Notes: a model not told the origin generated them from the letters alone. Shown: positions 1 through 8,556, numbered from the stretch's first letter. The stretch: DNA of 64,000 bases from Sporosarcina sp. FSL W8-0480 (GCF_037963765.1 NZ_CP150166.1:1867501-1931500), one strand, 5' to 3'. A program made the numbers and translations.

Positions 1-721
1 TGAATTCATTGAACGAGATCTTGGACCCGAAGGATTAAGTCGAACAATTGTAGTTGCAGCCACTTCCGACCAACCTGCCCTCATGCGCATTAAAGGTGCC
101 TTTACGGCTACAGCTATAGCAGAATACTTCCGCAATAAAGGGATGAATGTCATGCTTATGATGGATTCCGTGACACGTGTCGCAATGGCTCAGCGTGAAA
201 TTGGGCTTGCAGTTGGAGAACCTCCTGCAACTCGGGGCTATACTCCATCTGTCTTTTCGATTCTTCCAAAACTACTTGAACGAACAGGAACAAATGAAGT
301 TGGGGCAATTACAGCCTTTTACACGGTACTCGTAGATGGAGATGATATGAACGAGCCGATTGCTGATGCGGTCAGGGGGATTTTAGATGGCCATATCGTA
401 TTGGACAGAACACTTGCCAACAAAGGGCAATACCCGGCTATAAATGTATTGAAAAGTGTCAGCCGCCTTATGAATCACATTGCAAGTCATGAACATAAAG
501 TAGCCGCTGAAAAACTCCGTGAACTGTACTATACCTATAACAAATCTGAAGATCTGATTAACATTGGTGCTTATAAACGTGGGACATCAAAAGAGATTGA
601 TGCAGCAATTGATTTTGAGCCCCATATAACAAGTTTTTTAAAACAAAGTTATAGTGATAATGTGAAAATGGAAGATAGTATTGAAGAATTGATTGCTCTT
701 GCTTCTGGAGGTGGAATTTGA
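1..721 (+). CDS. fliI: Flagellum-specific ATP synthase FliI, C-terminal part (5' end outside window)
   Basis: The reading frame is open from position 2, so the gene is cut by the left edge; 239 codons are visible of the roughly 440 usual for FliI. The visible part carries the F1-type ATPase Walker B stretch MLMMDSVTRVAMAQREIG and the following GEPPATRGYTPSVFSILPKL segment that is typical of FliI rather than of F1 beta subunits. The Walker A loop must lie upstream of the window. FliI is the cytoplasmic ATPase that assists delivery of flagellar substrates to the type III export gate, together with FliH and FliJ. The stop codon overlaps the fliJ start by 4 nt (ATGA), indicating translational coupling in the fla/che operon. 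Confidence 0.95.
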   Translation, partial: EFIERDLGPEGLSRTIVVAATSDQPALMRIKGAFTATAIAEYFRNKGMNVMLMMDSVTRVAMAQREIGLAVGEPPATRGYTPSVFSILPKLLERTGTNEVGAITAFYTVLVDGDDMNEPIADAVRGILDGHIVLDRTLANKGQYPAINVLKSVSRLMNHIASHEHKVAAEKLRELYYTYNKSEDLINIGAYKRGTSKEIDAAIDFEPHITSFLKQSYSDNVKMEDSIEELIALASGGGI

Positions 722-1173
722 TGAAACCTTATTTATACCGATTTGAAAAAGTGTTAGCGTTTCGGGAGCAGGAAAAAGAAGAAACAGAAGTGGAATATAA
801 AAACTCTGTCCATTCTTTCGAACAAGTTGCAACAGAATTATATGAGTTATTGAAAAAGAAGGAAGACCTCGAATACGATCATTTAAAGAAATTGGAACAA
901 GGATTCAACATCAATGATATCCACCTATACACACGATACTTGGAAAGCATTGAAAAAAGCATTTCAATTTTACAACAATCCGTTATAAAAGCGCGTACAA
1001 AAATGAATTGGTTCGAGGAAAAGTTACTTGAAAAGACGATTGAAGTAAAAAAGTTTGAAAAGATGAAGGAAAAAGATCATGAACATTATCGAAATGAAAT
1101 GGAACTGCAAGAAGGGCGTTTCTTGGATGAAATGACGACATCAAAGTTCCATCGAAGAAAAGCAGGGTGGTAA
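718..1173 (+). CDS. fliJ: Flagellar export protein FliJ
   Basis: A 151-residue, highly charged, almost wholly alpha-helical protein, matching FliJ in length (about 147 residues in B. subtilis) and position directly after fliI. It starts YLYRFEKVLAFREQEKEE, a typical FliJ N-terminus, and continues as a long predicted coiled coil. FliJ is the central stalk-like partner of the FliI hexamer and a chaperone escort in flagellar type III export. The ATG at 718 overlaps the fliI stop by 4 nt. Sequence conservation in FliJ is low, so the call rests on length, coiled-coil character and context. Confidence 0.88.
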   Translation: MMKPYLYRFEKVLAFREQEKEETEVEYKNSVHSFEQVATELYELLKKKEDLEYDHLKKLEQGFNINDIHLYTRYLESIEKSISILQQSVIKARTKMNWFEEKLLEKTIEVKKFEKMKEKDHEHYRNEMELQEGRFLDEMTTSKFHRRKAGW

Positions 1174-1174
1174 A

Positions 1175-1777
1175 GTGGTGAAAAAAACAAAACACCAATT
1201 ACAGGGTTCAAATGAGGTGAAAAAGAAAGGCGGCGGCCTCTTACAAGGCGTTTTGCTCTGGACTCTTGTCCCATTGCTTTTCACTACAATGGTTCTTTTA
1301 ATCATAGCTTATGTCGCAGGTATAAATATCTTCGACGAAATAAATGAATGGAAACCCTCACTTCCATTTGTCAGTGAGGTTGCTGAAGAGGAAAAACCTG
1401 ATGCTTTTTTGTTTGAGGAACGTGTTGTCTCCTTACAGGCTGAAATCCAGGAAAAAGAAGCACAGTTAGTTAAACTCGAAAGGGCACTGTCTAAGGCTGA
1501 TGAAGAAAAGAAGGAAATGTTAGCTGACCAAAAAGCTCTATTGGCGGAAATCGAAGAATTGAAGATGGCTAAAGATGAACAAAAAAGAGATTTGAAAGAG
1601 ATTATTTCAACAATTGAAAAGATGTCAGCTAAATCCGTAGCCCCAATTATTTCTAAGATGAGTGACGAAGAGGCGATTGAAATACTTTCAAGCCTTAAGC
1701 CGGACGTGTTGGCGCCTATTTTGGAAAAGTTATCAGCAGAAGATGCTGCAAGATATACAAGCCTTTTGACAAAATGA
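1175..1777 (+). CDS. ylxF: MotE/YlxF-like flagellar operon membrane protein with MgtE-N-like C-terminus
   Basis: A 200-residue protein with one N-terminal transmembrane segment at about residues 28-50, a coiled coil at about 85-145, and a C-terminal helical repeat (SDEEAIEILSSLKPD) resembling the MgtE N domain. This architecture matches YlxF of Bacillus and the MotE family, which sits between fliJ and fliK. Family members have been linked to stator or flagellar assembly; its exact role here is not shown by the sequence. GTG codons at 1175 and 1178 are both possible starts; the upstream SD is weak and the gene probably relies on coupling to fliJ, which ends 1 nt earlier. Confidence 0.75.
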   Translation: MVKKTKHQLQGSNEVKKKGGGLLQGVLLWTLVPLLFTTMVLLIIAYVAGINIFDEINEWKPSLPFVSEVAEEEKPDAFLFEERVVSLQAEIQEKEAQLVKLERALSKADEEKKEMLADQKALLAEIEELKMAKDEQKRDLKEIISTIEKMSAKSVAPIISKMSDEEAIEILSSLKPDVLAPILEKLSAEDAARYTSLLTK

Positions 1778-1805
1778 CTATTTTCTTTGAAAGGGGGTGA
1801 AAAAA

Positions 1806-3071
1806 GTGAACGTAGGAGCTTTGCAATCTGGTTTTCCTTTAGGCAATAAGCTACCCGACCGTACAAATGTTGGTGGTGGAAACAAGAAGTCGTCGTTCGG
1901 TGACATGTTACAGAAGGTAACTACTTCAGTCTCAACAAGAGAAAGTCAACCAACTAAAACGTCAAAAGAAGTGCCTTCCGAATTGATTTCCGATCTAATT
2001 TCTGCGGATTCTTCAGAAGATCTACAAAGAGCATTGGAATTATTTCAAGGTGTTGATTCAGTAGAATTATCAGTTCTATTAGGTGAAAAGAATAGCATAA
2101 CTTTAGACGATTTGTCCACAGCGATGTCAATGGACTCGGAAAAGGTTTTAGAATTATTAAGGGATCTATTGCTGAAGGCAGGTAAATCTATAGAGGAACT
2201 GAAAGAACTGACCGTATCTGCAGACATTTGGACACTACTATCCACCTTTGATGGATTGAAAGTTAGCGACTTGGAAAGCTTGAATAATTCTATTCTAAGA
2301 AACGGAAGCATGGAAGCTGTACAGTTGCTTGCCTTTTTGAAAACAGTAGAAATTTCGGCAACGCAAATTGTTACGGTGAAATCAATGGAAGAGAACCTAC
2401 ATCTCTTTCAGAGAATGATGGCGGATATAGCTACTCAATTCGATCAAGAATTGATTGCTTTAGGAAAGCAAAAGTTATTGGATTTGCCACTTCAGAAATT
2501 CAATTTTAGAATGATTCCTGAAAACAACCCTACCCAAGCTGTTGCAGAAGAAAAAGACAGTCCAAAACAAATGAGTGAATTACAAGCATCTACACCTAAC
2601 ATAACAACTGTAATGAAAGGTGATCTTGTTACAAGCAAAACGAATTCGACTGCTCAAAGCGAATCTTTAATGCGGGAGTTACAAATTTTATTCAAAAGAT
2701 CGAATTTTGGCCAAGTCAACGGATCGAATCGGATGTTAGTCAAGTTATATCCTGAGCATTTGGGGCAAATTCGTATTGAATTGTTGGAAACAAACGGTGT
2801 AATTACTGCGAGGATTTTAGCATCAACAGCCTTTGCAAAAGGTATGTTGGATAGCCAATTACATCAATTAAAACATGCCTTTACAAATCAGAATATCCAA
2901 GTCGACCGTATAGATATAGCACAAACAATCCAAGAATCATCAAGGAATGAAAGGGAACAAACCTTTAACGAACATTTTGAACGTGAGCAACAGACAGATA
3001 AGGAAAAGAAAGAAAGCCATTCTGAGGAAAATCTGTCCTTTGAAGAGTATCTGATTGAATTGGAGGTGTAG
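1806..3071 (+). CDS. fliK: Flagellar hook-length control protein FliK
   Basis: About 421 residues. The N-terminal two thirds are low-conservation, Ser/Glu-rich and probably act as the ruler. The C-terminal domain (about residues 300-385) has the FliK/Flg_hook signature VKLYPEHLGQIRIELLETNG and ends in an acidic tail. FliK measures the hook and switches FlhB specificity from hook to filament substrates. A GTG at 1797 also opens the frame, but it lies inside the Shine-Dalgarno AAGGGGG (1791-1797). The GTG at 1806, 8 nt downstream, is the better start. The next gene, flgD, begins 3 nt after the stop. Confidence 0.9.
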   Translation: MNVGALQSGFPLGNKLPDRTNVGGGNKKSSFGDMLQKVTTSVSTRESQPTKTSKEVPSELISDLISADSSEDLQRALELFQGVDSVELSVLLGEKNSITLDDLSTAMSMDSEKVLELLRDLLLKAGKSIEELKELTVSADIWTLLSTFDGLKVSDLESLNNSILRNGSMEAVQLLAFLKTVEISATQIVTVKSMEENLHLFQRMMADIATQFDQELIALGKQKLLDLPLQKFNFRMIPENNPTQAVAEEKDSPKQMSELQASTPNITTVMKGDLVTSKTNSTAQSESLMRELQILFKRSNFGQVNGSNRMLVKLYPEHLGQIRIELLETNGVITARILASTAFAKGMLDSQLHQLKHAFTNQNIQVDRIDIAQTIQESSRNEREQTFNEHFEREQQTDKEKKESHSEENLSFEEYLIELEV

Positions 3072-3074
3072 TAA

Positions 3075-3719
3075 ATGATTGATGGACAAAAACCCATTAC
3101 GGAATCGATGTTCCTTATCAATAAACAACGGGATCAGCGTAAAACAGGTCCGGAAACAATGGGGAAAGATGCCTTCATGAAAATATTAATTGCACAGTTG
3201 CAAAACCAGGATCCGACAAATCCAATGAAGGACAATGAATTCATTGCACAAATGGCACAGTTTTCATCATTAGAACAAACAATGAACTTGGCAAGTGCAT
3301 TTGAAAAGTTCGCTGAAGCACATAATCAAACCCAATTAATTCAATACAATCAATTCGTTGGTAAGAGTGTCCGATGGCATGAAATTTCGGATAAGAAAGA
3401 CGAAGAGGGGAAAGTTGTTGTTAATGAAGGAACCGGTATTATCCAATCTGCTAAATTCGTGAATGGATCTGTTGTGTTTACGATGGAAGATGGCAAAGAG
3501 CTTTCACCAGGCAATATTTCAGAAGTATTATCAGCATCGAATTCAATAGATTTAGTAGCAGCAAGTCGTTTAATAGGTAAAACAGTCGGCTATATGGATG
3601 GAGAAGTAGAAAAGTCAGGCACTGTCGTTTCCGTTTCCAATAAAGATGGAAAGCTACAGTTTATTTTAAGTGACGGAAGCCGAATTGATGGAGTTTCATT
3701 TACGTCAATTAGCCAATAG
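3075..3719 (+). CDS. flgD: Flagellar hook assembly (capping) protein FlgD
   Basis: A 214-residue protein with the diagnostic FlgD N-terminal motif, including [19 protein letters not shown] and [10 protein letters not shown] at about residues 34-75, followed by a C-terminal region suited to the Tudor/Fn3-type domains of the family. FlgD forms the scaffold at the hook tip on which FlgE subunits polymerise. It sits in the usual order fliK-flgD-flgE. The SD GGAGGTG lies just upstream of ATG 3075. Confidence 0.93.
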   Translation: MIDGQKPITESMFLINKQRDQRKTGPETMGKDAFMKILIAQLQNQDPTNPMKDNEFIAQMAQFSSLEQTMNLASAFEKFAEAHNQTQLIQYNQFVGKSVRWHEISDKKDEEGKVVVNEGTGIIQSAKFVNGSVVFTMEDGKELSPGNISEVLSASNSIDLVAASRLIGKTVGYMDGEVEKSGTVVSVSNKDGKLQFILSDGSRIDGVSFTSISQ

Positions 3720-3735
3720 AATAGGAGCCATTGTA

Positions 3736-4116
3736 ATGGAGAGGTTGAATTTTCATAGAGTTCCATCGCAACCAATCATTCACCAAAGACATCTCGCAAA
3801 ATCAACGAATGCACCTAAACAATCTTTCCTTGAACAACTAAATAACGCAATCGAACCGCGTGAGCTTAAAATCAGCAAACATGCAAATGAAAGATTGAAA
3901 GAAAGGCATATTCATATTTCAGAAAGCGAATGGGCACATATTGGCGAAAAGGTGAATGAAGCGAAAAAGAAGGGAATTAAAGAATCACTCGTTCTAATGG
4001 ATCAGGCAGCATTAATCATTAGCGCCAAAAATTCCACAGTCATCACAGCGATGGATCGAAAAGAAGCAAAGGATCAATTATTCACTAATATCGATGGTAC
4101 AATTGTACTTAGCTAA
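3736..4116 (+). CDS. TIGR02530-family flagellar operon protein, function unknown
   Basis: A 126-residue protein that fits the flagellar operon protein family TIGR02530, found in many Firmicutes fla operons between flgD and flgE but, as far as I recall, not in B. subtilis. The core HANERLKERHIHISESEW and the segment VNEAKKKGIKESLVLMD resemble that family. The frame is open upstream to 3670, but an ATAGGAG SD at 3720-3726 and ATG 3736 mark the likely start just beyond flgD. No catalytic motif or membrane segment is visible. A role in hook assembly is inferred only from its position. Confidence 0.75.
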   Translation: MERLNFHRVPSQPIIHQRHLAKSTNAPKQSFLEQLNNAIEPRELKISKHANERLKERHIHISESEWAHIGEKVNEAKKKGIKESLVLMDQAALIISAKNSTVITAMDRKEAKDQLFTNIDGTIVLS

Positions 4117-4200
4117 ATAACAATGGCAGGACCTATATGGATGCCATCGTACTGCCGAATGACAGAGGCAGTCACACATATAATCCGGGAGGGAAAAAGC

Positions 4201-4992
4201 ATGTTAAGATCAATGTACTCAGGAATCTCAGGACTACGTAATTTCCAAACAAAATTAGACGTAATCGGTAATAACATCGCAAACGTCAACACATACGGCT
4301 TTAAAAAAGGACGAGTTATCTTTAAAGACCTAATTTCACAGACAGTAGCAGGTGCCGCTGCTGGAAATGATAATCGTGGCGGTGTCAATCCGAAACAAGT
4401 TGGATTGGGATCGCAAATAGCTGCCATTGACACAATGCACACAAATGGATCTACTCAGTTTACAGGTAACACATTAGACTTAGCGATTTCTGGAGATGGC
4501 TTCTTTATGGTAGGAAATTCAGACGGTGAAGATATACTTTATACAAGAGCAGGTAATTTTTATTTGGATCAGGATGGCTACATTGTAGACGGTGAAGGAA
4601 GGTTTTTACAAGGAGATGACGGACCAATTCAAGTAGATTTGGAAGCCTCATCAATGTCGATCTCTGAAGACGGTACAGTGACTGCTGTCATAGATAATGT
4701 GCCTGAAGAGGTAGGGATTATTCAAATGGCTAAATTCCCAAATCCCGGTGGATTGGAGAAAGTAGGTTCTAACCTTTACCAAAGAACCGCAAACTCCGGT
4801 GTACCAAGTGAAGGTGAGCCACTTGATGAAGGTCGCGGTAAAATCGCATCAGGATTCCTTGAAATGTCAAACGTCGACCTTTCAGAAGAATTCACAGAAA
4901 TGATCGTCGCACAACGTGGTTTCCAAGCAAATACACGTATCATCACAACATCCGACGAAATCCTTCAAGAACTCGTAAACTTGAAACGATAA
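4201..4992 (+). CDS. flgE: Flagellar hook protein (FlgE/FlgG family)
   Basis: A 263-residue protein of the rod/hook family, equal in length to the short hook protein of B. subtilis (264 residues, formerly called FlgG). It has the N-terminal signature MLRSMYSGISGLRNFQTKLD with NNIANVNTYGFK, and the C-terminal hallmark RGFQANTRIITTSDEILQ, the two helices that form the inner tube. A longer frame opens at 4123, but the GGGAGGG SD at 4189-4195 selects ATG 4201. Secreted by the flagellar type III system without a cleaved signal. The distinction between FlgE and FlgG is by operon position. A GC-rich repeat follows the gene. Confidence 0.9.
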   Translation: MLRSMYSGISGLRNFQTKLDVIGNNIANVNTYGFKKGRVIFKDLISQTVAGAAAGNDNRGGVNPKQVGLGSQIAAIDTMHTNGSTQFTGNTLDLAISGDGFFMVGNSDGEDILYTRAGNFYLDQDGYIVDGEGRFLQGDDGPIQVDLEASSMSISEDGTVTAVIDNVPEEVGIIQMAKFPNPGGLEKVGSNLYQRTANSGVPSEGEPLDEGRGKIASGFLEMSNVDLSEEFTEMIVAQRGFQANTRIITTSDEILQELVNLKR

Positions 4993-5017
4993 TTATAAGT
5001 ATATTGATATGCTATTA

Positions 5018-5251
5018 GTTGATTGAAGTGAAAGGCGGCGACTCCAGCGAAAGCCGTAACGAAGAACGGCTTTTGCGAGTAAAAGCGCAGCGTTACGAGC
5101 AGTGTTTATTGCGACTCTAAGGGAGCAGGAATGCCAAAACGGATGCCTTAATTTCTGCAAAAGGCGCAGAAATACGGCAAATCGAACTCTTCGTTGTTCG
5201 ATTGGCTGAAGCCATGCCCGCGGAAAGCGTCCGCCTGAAACGGAAATCAAC
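5018..5251. repeat. GC-rich structured intergenic repeat, full copy 1
   Basis: A 234-nt block between flgE and swrD, clearly richer in GC than its surroundings. Its ends are inverted repeats, GTTGATT (5018-5024) and AATCAAC (5245-5251). Inside are perfect hairpins ATTTCTGC/GCAGAAAT (5151-5158 / 5166-5173) and AATCGAAC/GTTCGATT (5180-5187 / 5196-5203), and a GCCGT/ACGGC hairpin around 5053-5070. The 3' end GCGTCCGCCTGAAACG recurs near 43063 and 24986. No ORF of its own. It resembles the dispersed intergenic repeats I recall from Bacillaceae and Planococcaceae genomes. Confidence 0.8.
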
Positions 5252-5263
5252 GAGGCAGAAAAA

Positions 5264-5302
5264 AAGGAGGGACGGGCCGGCCCAGTGCCCGGCCCCTTTA
5301 TA
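5264..5302 (+). promoter_or_regulatory. swrD Shine-Dalgarno followed by a GC stem-loop in the spacer
   Basis: A strong SD AAGGAGGG (5264-5271) lies 31 nt before the swrD ATG (5303), too far for direct use. Between them a perfect 7-bp GC stem GGGCCGG/CCGGCCC (5274-5280 / 5289-5295) with an 8-nt loop can form. With the hairpin folded, the effective spacing is about 9 nt, close to ideal. A GTG at 5285 lies inside the loop and is an alternative in-frame start. There is no T-run after the stem, so it is not an intrinsic terminator. Confidence 0.55.
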
Positions 5303-5524
5303 ATGATAAAAGTCACACGTCTTAATGGAAAAGTCTTTACATTGAATGCATTATACATAGAAAAAATCGAATCATTTCCCGATACGACAATCACCTTAAC
5401 AACCGGATCCAAATACGTCGTCCTCGATCCGATTGAAGTCGTCAACCAACGAATTATCGATTTCTATCAAGCTGTTCAATTACTATCAAATCCGCACATC
5501 CGGGGTGACGAACATGAAGAATAA
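5303..5524 (+). CDS. swrD: SwrD/FlbD-family flagellar protein
   Basis: A 73-residue protein beginning MIKVTRLNGKVFTLNALYIE, the FlbD/SwrD family signature, followed by PDTTITLTTGSKYVV. In B. subtilis SwrD raises flagellar torque and is needed for swarming; other FlbD proteins are flagellar operon proteins of unclear biochemistry. It is cytosolic, without membrane segments. GTG 5285 would add six residues (MPGPFI); ATG 5303 matches family N-termini. The gene overlaps fliL by 11 nt, so the two are probably translationally coupled. Confidence 0.85.
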   Translation: MIKVTRLNGKVFTLNALYIEKIESFPDTTITLTTGSKYVVLDPIEVVNQRIIDFYQAVQLLSNPHIRGDEHEE

Positions 5525-5945
5525 AGCTTTAACTTTGATCCTTATCATTTTAATATGTATATCACTTGTCGGTATTATCGGAATCGCCCTTAAGATGCAA
5601 TTAGACAACAGTGACAAAACAGAAACAAAAGAACTGTCCATTGATGAAATCCTAAAAGCATCGGTTGATATACCTGAGATCATGACAAATTTATCGGGAC
5701 AGCAGTTTATCAGAATTACATTAAAAATCCAAACAACAGATAAGAAAGCTGCCGAAGAGTTGAAGAAACGAGAATTCCAAGTCCAGAACATGGTAATCCA
5801 AGAGCTTTCCGAAATGACATCCAAAGACCTTGAGGGGAAAATAGGAAAACAGGCATTTGAGGATGCCATCAAAGCTCAACTGAATCCCCTTATGCAAAAG
5901 GGCGAGATTGAAAAGGTTTATATTGTTAGTTATATCATTCAGTGA
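5514..5945 (+). CDS. fliL: Flagellar basal body-associated protein FliL
   Basis: A 143-residue protein with one N-terminal transmembrane helix (about residues 5-27, LTLILIILICISLVGIIGI) and an extracytoplasmic FliL domain ending QLNPLMQKGEIEKVYIVSYI, as in the family. FliL surrounds the stator units at the motor and supports torque or stator stability. The frame is open from 5433, but ATG 5514, with GGGGTGA upstream inside the end of swrD, gives the usual FliL length. It sits in the standard swrD-fliL-fliM order. Confidence 0.9.
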   Translation: MKNKALTLILIILICISLVGIIGIALKMQLDNSDKTETKELSIDEILKASVDIPEIMTNLSGQQFIRITLKIQTTDKKAAEELKKREFQVQNMVIQELSEMTSKDLEGKIGKQAFEDAIKAQLNPLMQKGEIEKVYIVSYIIQ

Positions 5946-5978
5946 ACTTAAACATATACAGTACCGGGAGGTGGCCTA

Positions 5979-6977
5979 ATGCCGGAAGATATCTTATCCC
6001 AAAATGAAATAGATGCATTATTATCCGCATTGTCAACAGGAGAAATGTCCGCAGAAAACATGAAAAAAGAGGATGGGACCCGGAAGGTCAAAGTATATGA
6101 TTTCAAACGGGCGCTTCGTTTTTCAAAAGATCAAATTCGTAGTTTAACAAGAATTCATGAGAACTTTGCAAGGTTGTTAACTACATATTTTTCTGCACAA
6201 TTACGAACTTATATTCAAATACATGTCGCTACAGTCGATCAGATTCCGTTTGAAGAATTCATCCGGTCAATGCCAAATATGACGCTGCTTAACATATTCG
6301 ATGTTCCACCATTGGAAGGCAATATCATAATGGAAGTCAACCCGAATATTGCATATTCCATGCTTGACCGCTTGATGGGTGGTTCAGGAAAAGGAACTGG
6401 ACTAATAAATAATATGACGGAGATTGAAACGAAGATTTTAACTAATCTATTTGAACGTTCATTTGACAATTTAAGAGAAGCTTGGTCGGGGATTATTGAA
6501 ATTGACCCGTATTTGTCTGAAATTGAAGTGAATCCTCAGTTTTTACAAACGATTTCGCCGAATGAAACAGTCGTTGTCATTGGGTTTAACATCGTTATTG
6601 GGGAATCGAGTGGCATGCTGAATATTTGTATTCCGCATGTTGTTCTTGAGCCGATTGTTCCAAATCTGTCCGTTAGATATTGGATGCAATCCAATCAGAA
6701 AGAATCGACTCCTGAACAGAATACAGAATTGGAAAAACGATTGAAACAAACCACTTTACCAATTAGCGTAGAATTAGGTCAAGGTACAATGTCAATTGAT
6801 GAATTCTTATCTCTTCAAGTTGACGATGTTGTCCCCCTAAAAAAAAGGATTGAGGATCCTTTGTTAGTTAGGGTTGGTGGAATTCCAAAATTCACAGCCC
6901 AGCCAGGCCAATTACGAAATAGAATGGCAGTACAAATTATTGGTAATTTGAACGAAGGGGATGAAGATGATGAGTGA
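5979..6977 (+). CDS. fliM: Flagellar motor switch protein FliM
   Basis: A 332-residue protein, the family's usual size. The N-terminal DILSQNEIDALLSAL is the CheY-P binding motif; a middle CheC-like domain follows (about residues 45-230); the C-terminal SpoA/FliN-like domain (about 250-325) contains LPISVELGQGTMSIDEFLSL. FliM forms the C-ring wall and receives the chemotaxis signal. SD GGGAGGTGG precedes ATG 5979. Its 3' end overlaps fliY. Confidence 0.96.
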   Translation: MPEDILSQNEIDALLSALSTGEMSAENMKKEDGTRKVKVYDFKRALRFSKDQIRSLTRIHENFARLLTTYFSAQLRTYIQIHVATVDQIPFEEFIRSMPNMTLLNIFDVPPLEGNIIMEVNPNIAYSMLDRLMGGSGKGTGLINNMTEIETKILTNLFERSFDNLREAWSGIIEIDPYLSEIEVNPQFLQTISPNETVVVIGFNIVIGESSGMLNICIPHVVLEPIVPNLSVRYWMQSNQKESTPEQNTELEKRLKQTTLPISVELGQGTMSIDEFLSLQVDDVVPLKKRIEDPLLVRVGGIPKFTAQPGQLRNRMAVQIIGNLNEGDEDDE

Positions 6978-8172
6978 TAATATACTTTCCCAAGAGGAAA
7001 TTGAAGCGTTATTACGAGGCGAAGACATTCAACAGACCAAGACTGACACATCGTCCCAAACGAATCAGTATCCGATTAGTGAATTAAGTGAAATGGAAAA
7101 AGACGCTTTAGGGGAAGTTGGAAACATTTCCTTCGGTAGCTCAGCAACAGCACTTTCTTCATTGTTAAGTAATAAAGTCGAAATTACAACACCATCAATC
7201 ACAGTTGTTGATCGTACAATGCTGATGGCTGAATTCACTCACCCGTACATTGTGGTCCAAGTTAAGTATACAGAAGGTTTAAATGGCATGAATCTCCTAA
7301 TCATTAAACAAAGGGATGCAGCCGTTATCGCAGATTTGATGCTTGGAGAAGATGGCCAACAACCTCCTGAAGAGCTAAATGAAATTCGTTTAAGTGCAGT
7401 GCAAGAAGCGATGAACCAGATGATGGGGTCTGCAGCAACATCAATGTCAACAGTCTTTAATAAAAGGGTCGATATTTCACCACCGACAATCGATGTAATC
7501 GATATGAAGCGTGATGATGAAATTTCATACATTCCTGAAAATGAGCCGATGATTAAAGTTTCATTTAAATTAAAGGTTGGGAATTTGATAGACTCCCATA
7601 TTATGCAACTTTTCCCTTTGCAATTCGGAAAAGACCTTGTGACTACATTGATGGGAATGGATGTTGCTAATGAATCTGCAGTAACTATGGAAACTCCAAT
7701 ACTTCCCCCTACTCGAAACCAACAGCAATCGGCAACGATTGGCGGTCGGGAATCTCATAGTTTCGGAAATAGCGAGGGAGATTCACAAGAAAGCAGTCCG
7801 TCATTTGATGAAGGACAACAGAACGAGCAAGTTAAAGAGCAACAACCAACAGTTCAAGTACAACAAGCGCAATTTGCAAGTTTTGAGACTCAGTCATTCG
7901 ATAAGGCAAAATCGAACAACTTAAATATGTTATTGGATATCCCTTTGCAAGTGACAGTAGAACTTGGACGGACTAAACGCTCTGTTAAAGAAATCCTTGA
8001 AATGTCAAGTGGCTATATTATCGAATTGGATAAGTTGGCTGGTGAGCCGGTAGATATTTTAGTGAATAACCGACATATAGCCCGTGGGGAAGTTGTAGTA
8101 ATCGATGAGAATTTCGGTGTTAGGATTACAGATGTATTGAGCCAAAAAGAAAGATTAAACAATTTAAGATAG
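6970..8172 (+). CDS. fliY: Flagellar motor switch phosphatase FliY (CheC-FliN type)
   Basis: A 400-residue protein. It has an N-terminal CheY-P binding motif (SDNILSQEEIEALLRG), then two CheC-type phosphatase sites, DALGEVGN and SAVQEAMN, each followed after 22 residues by Pro, so both D/S-x3-E-x2-N sites look intact. A Gln-rich linker leads to a C-terminal SpoA/FliN domain (from DIPLQVTVELGRT). FliY replaces FliN in the Bacillus C-ring and dephosphorylates CheY-P at the switch. ATGs at 6961, 6967 and 6970 are in frame; 6970 is best spaced from GAAGGGG (6954-6960) and matches family N-termini. It overlaps the fliM stop. Confidence 0.94.
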   Translation: MSDNILSQEEIEALLRGEDIQQTKTDTSSQTNQYPISELSEMEKDALGEVGNISFGSSATALSSLLSNKVEITTPSITVVDRTMLMAEFTHPYIVVQVKYTEGLNGMNLLIIKQRDAAVIADLMLGEDGQQPPEELNEIRLSAVQEAMNQMMGSAATSMSTVFNKRVDISPPTIDVIDMKRDDEISYIPENEPMIKVSFKLKVGNLIDSHIMQLFPLQFGKDLVTTLMGMDVANESAVTMETPILPPTRNQQQSATIGGRESHSFGNSEGDSQESSPSFDEGQQNEQVKEQQPTVQVQQAQFASFETQSFDKAKSNNLNMLLDIPLQVTVELGRTKRSVKEILEMSSGYIIELDKLAGEPVDILVNNRHIARGEVVVIDENFGVRITDVLSQKERLNNLR

Positions 8173-8190
8173 AATCCGGAGGCTAACAAA

Positions 8191-8553
8191 ATGGGTAAAC
8201 GTATATTGATAGTCGATGATGCGGCATTTATGCGTATGATGATCAAAGATATTTTAATAAAAAATAATTTTGAAGTTGTAGGTGAGGCTTCGGATGGTGT
8301 ACAAGCCGTGGAAAAGTACATGGAATTACTACCAGACCTCGTAACAATGGATATTACAATGCCCGAAATGGATGGGATTACAGCTTTAAAAAAAATTAAA
8401 GAAAATGATCCTTCTGCAATAGTCATCATGTGCTCAGCAATGGGGCAACAGGCTATGGTAATCGATGCAATACAGGCAGGAGCGAAAGATTTCATAGTAA
8501 AGCCATTTCAAGCTGATCGCGTAGTTGAAGCAATTCAAAAAGCATTGGGTTAA
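8191..8553 (+). CDS. cheY: Chemotaxis response regulator CheY
   Basis: A 120-residue single receiver domain: acidic pocket DDAAF near the N-terminus, phospho-acceptor Asp in LVTMDITMPEMDG (about residue 54), the switch residue in IVIMCSAMGQQ, and the conserved Lys in DFIVKPF (about residue 104). CheA phosphorylates it; in Bacillus-type chemotaxis CheY-P binds FliM/FliY and promotes smooth swimming. Located between fliY and fliO as in B. subtilis. A CCGGAGG SD lies upstream of ATG 8191. Confidence 0.95.
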   Translation: MGKRILIVDDAAFMRMMIKDILIKNNFEVVGEASDGVQAVEKYMELLPDLVTMDITMPEMDGITALKKIKENDPSAIVIMCSAMGQQAMVIDAIQAGAKDFIVKPFQADRVVEAIQKALG

Positions 8554-8556
8554 CTC

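Noticed and set aside
1309..1866. 185-codon minus-strand frame across ylxF and the start of fliK
   Set aside because: It overlaps coding and SD sequence of real genes and shows no family resemblance.
5274..5295. GC-rich hairpin before swrD as an intrinsic terminator
   Set aside because: No T-run follows (CTTTATAATG), and genes of the same operon continue directly downstream.
4993..5445. 150-codon minus-strand frame over the repeat upstream of swrD
   Set aside because: It is produced by the GC-rich repeat and antisense swrD; there is no supporting motif or SD.
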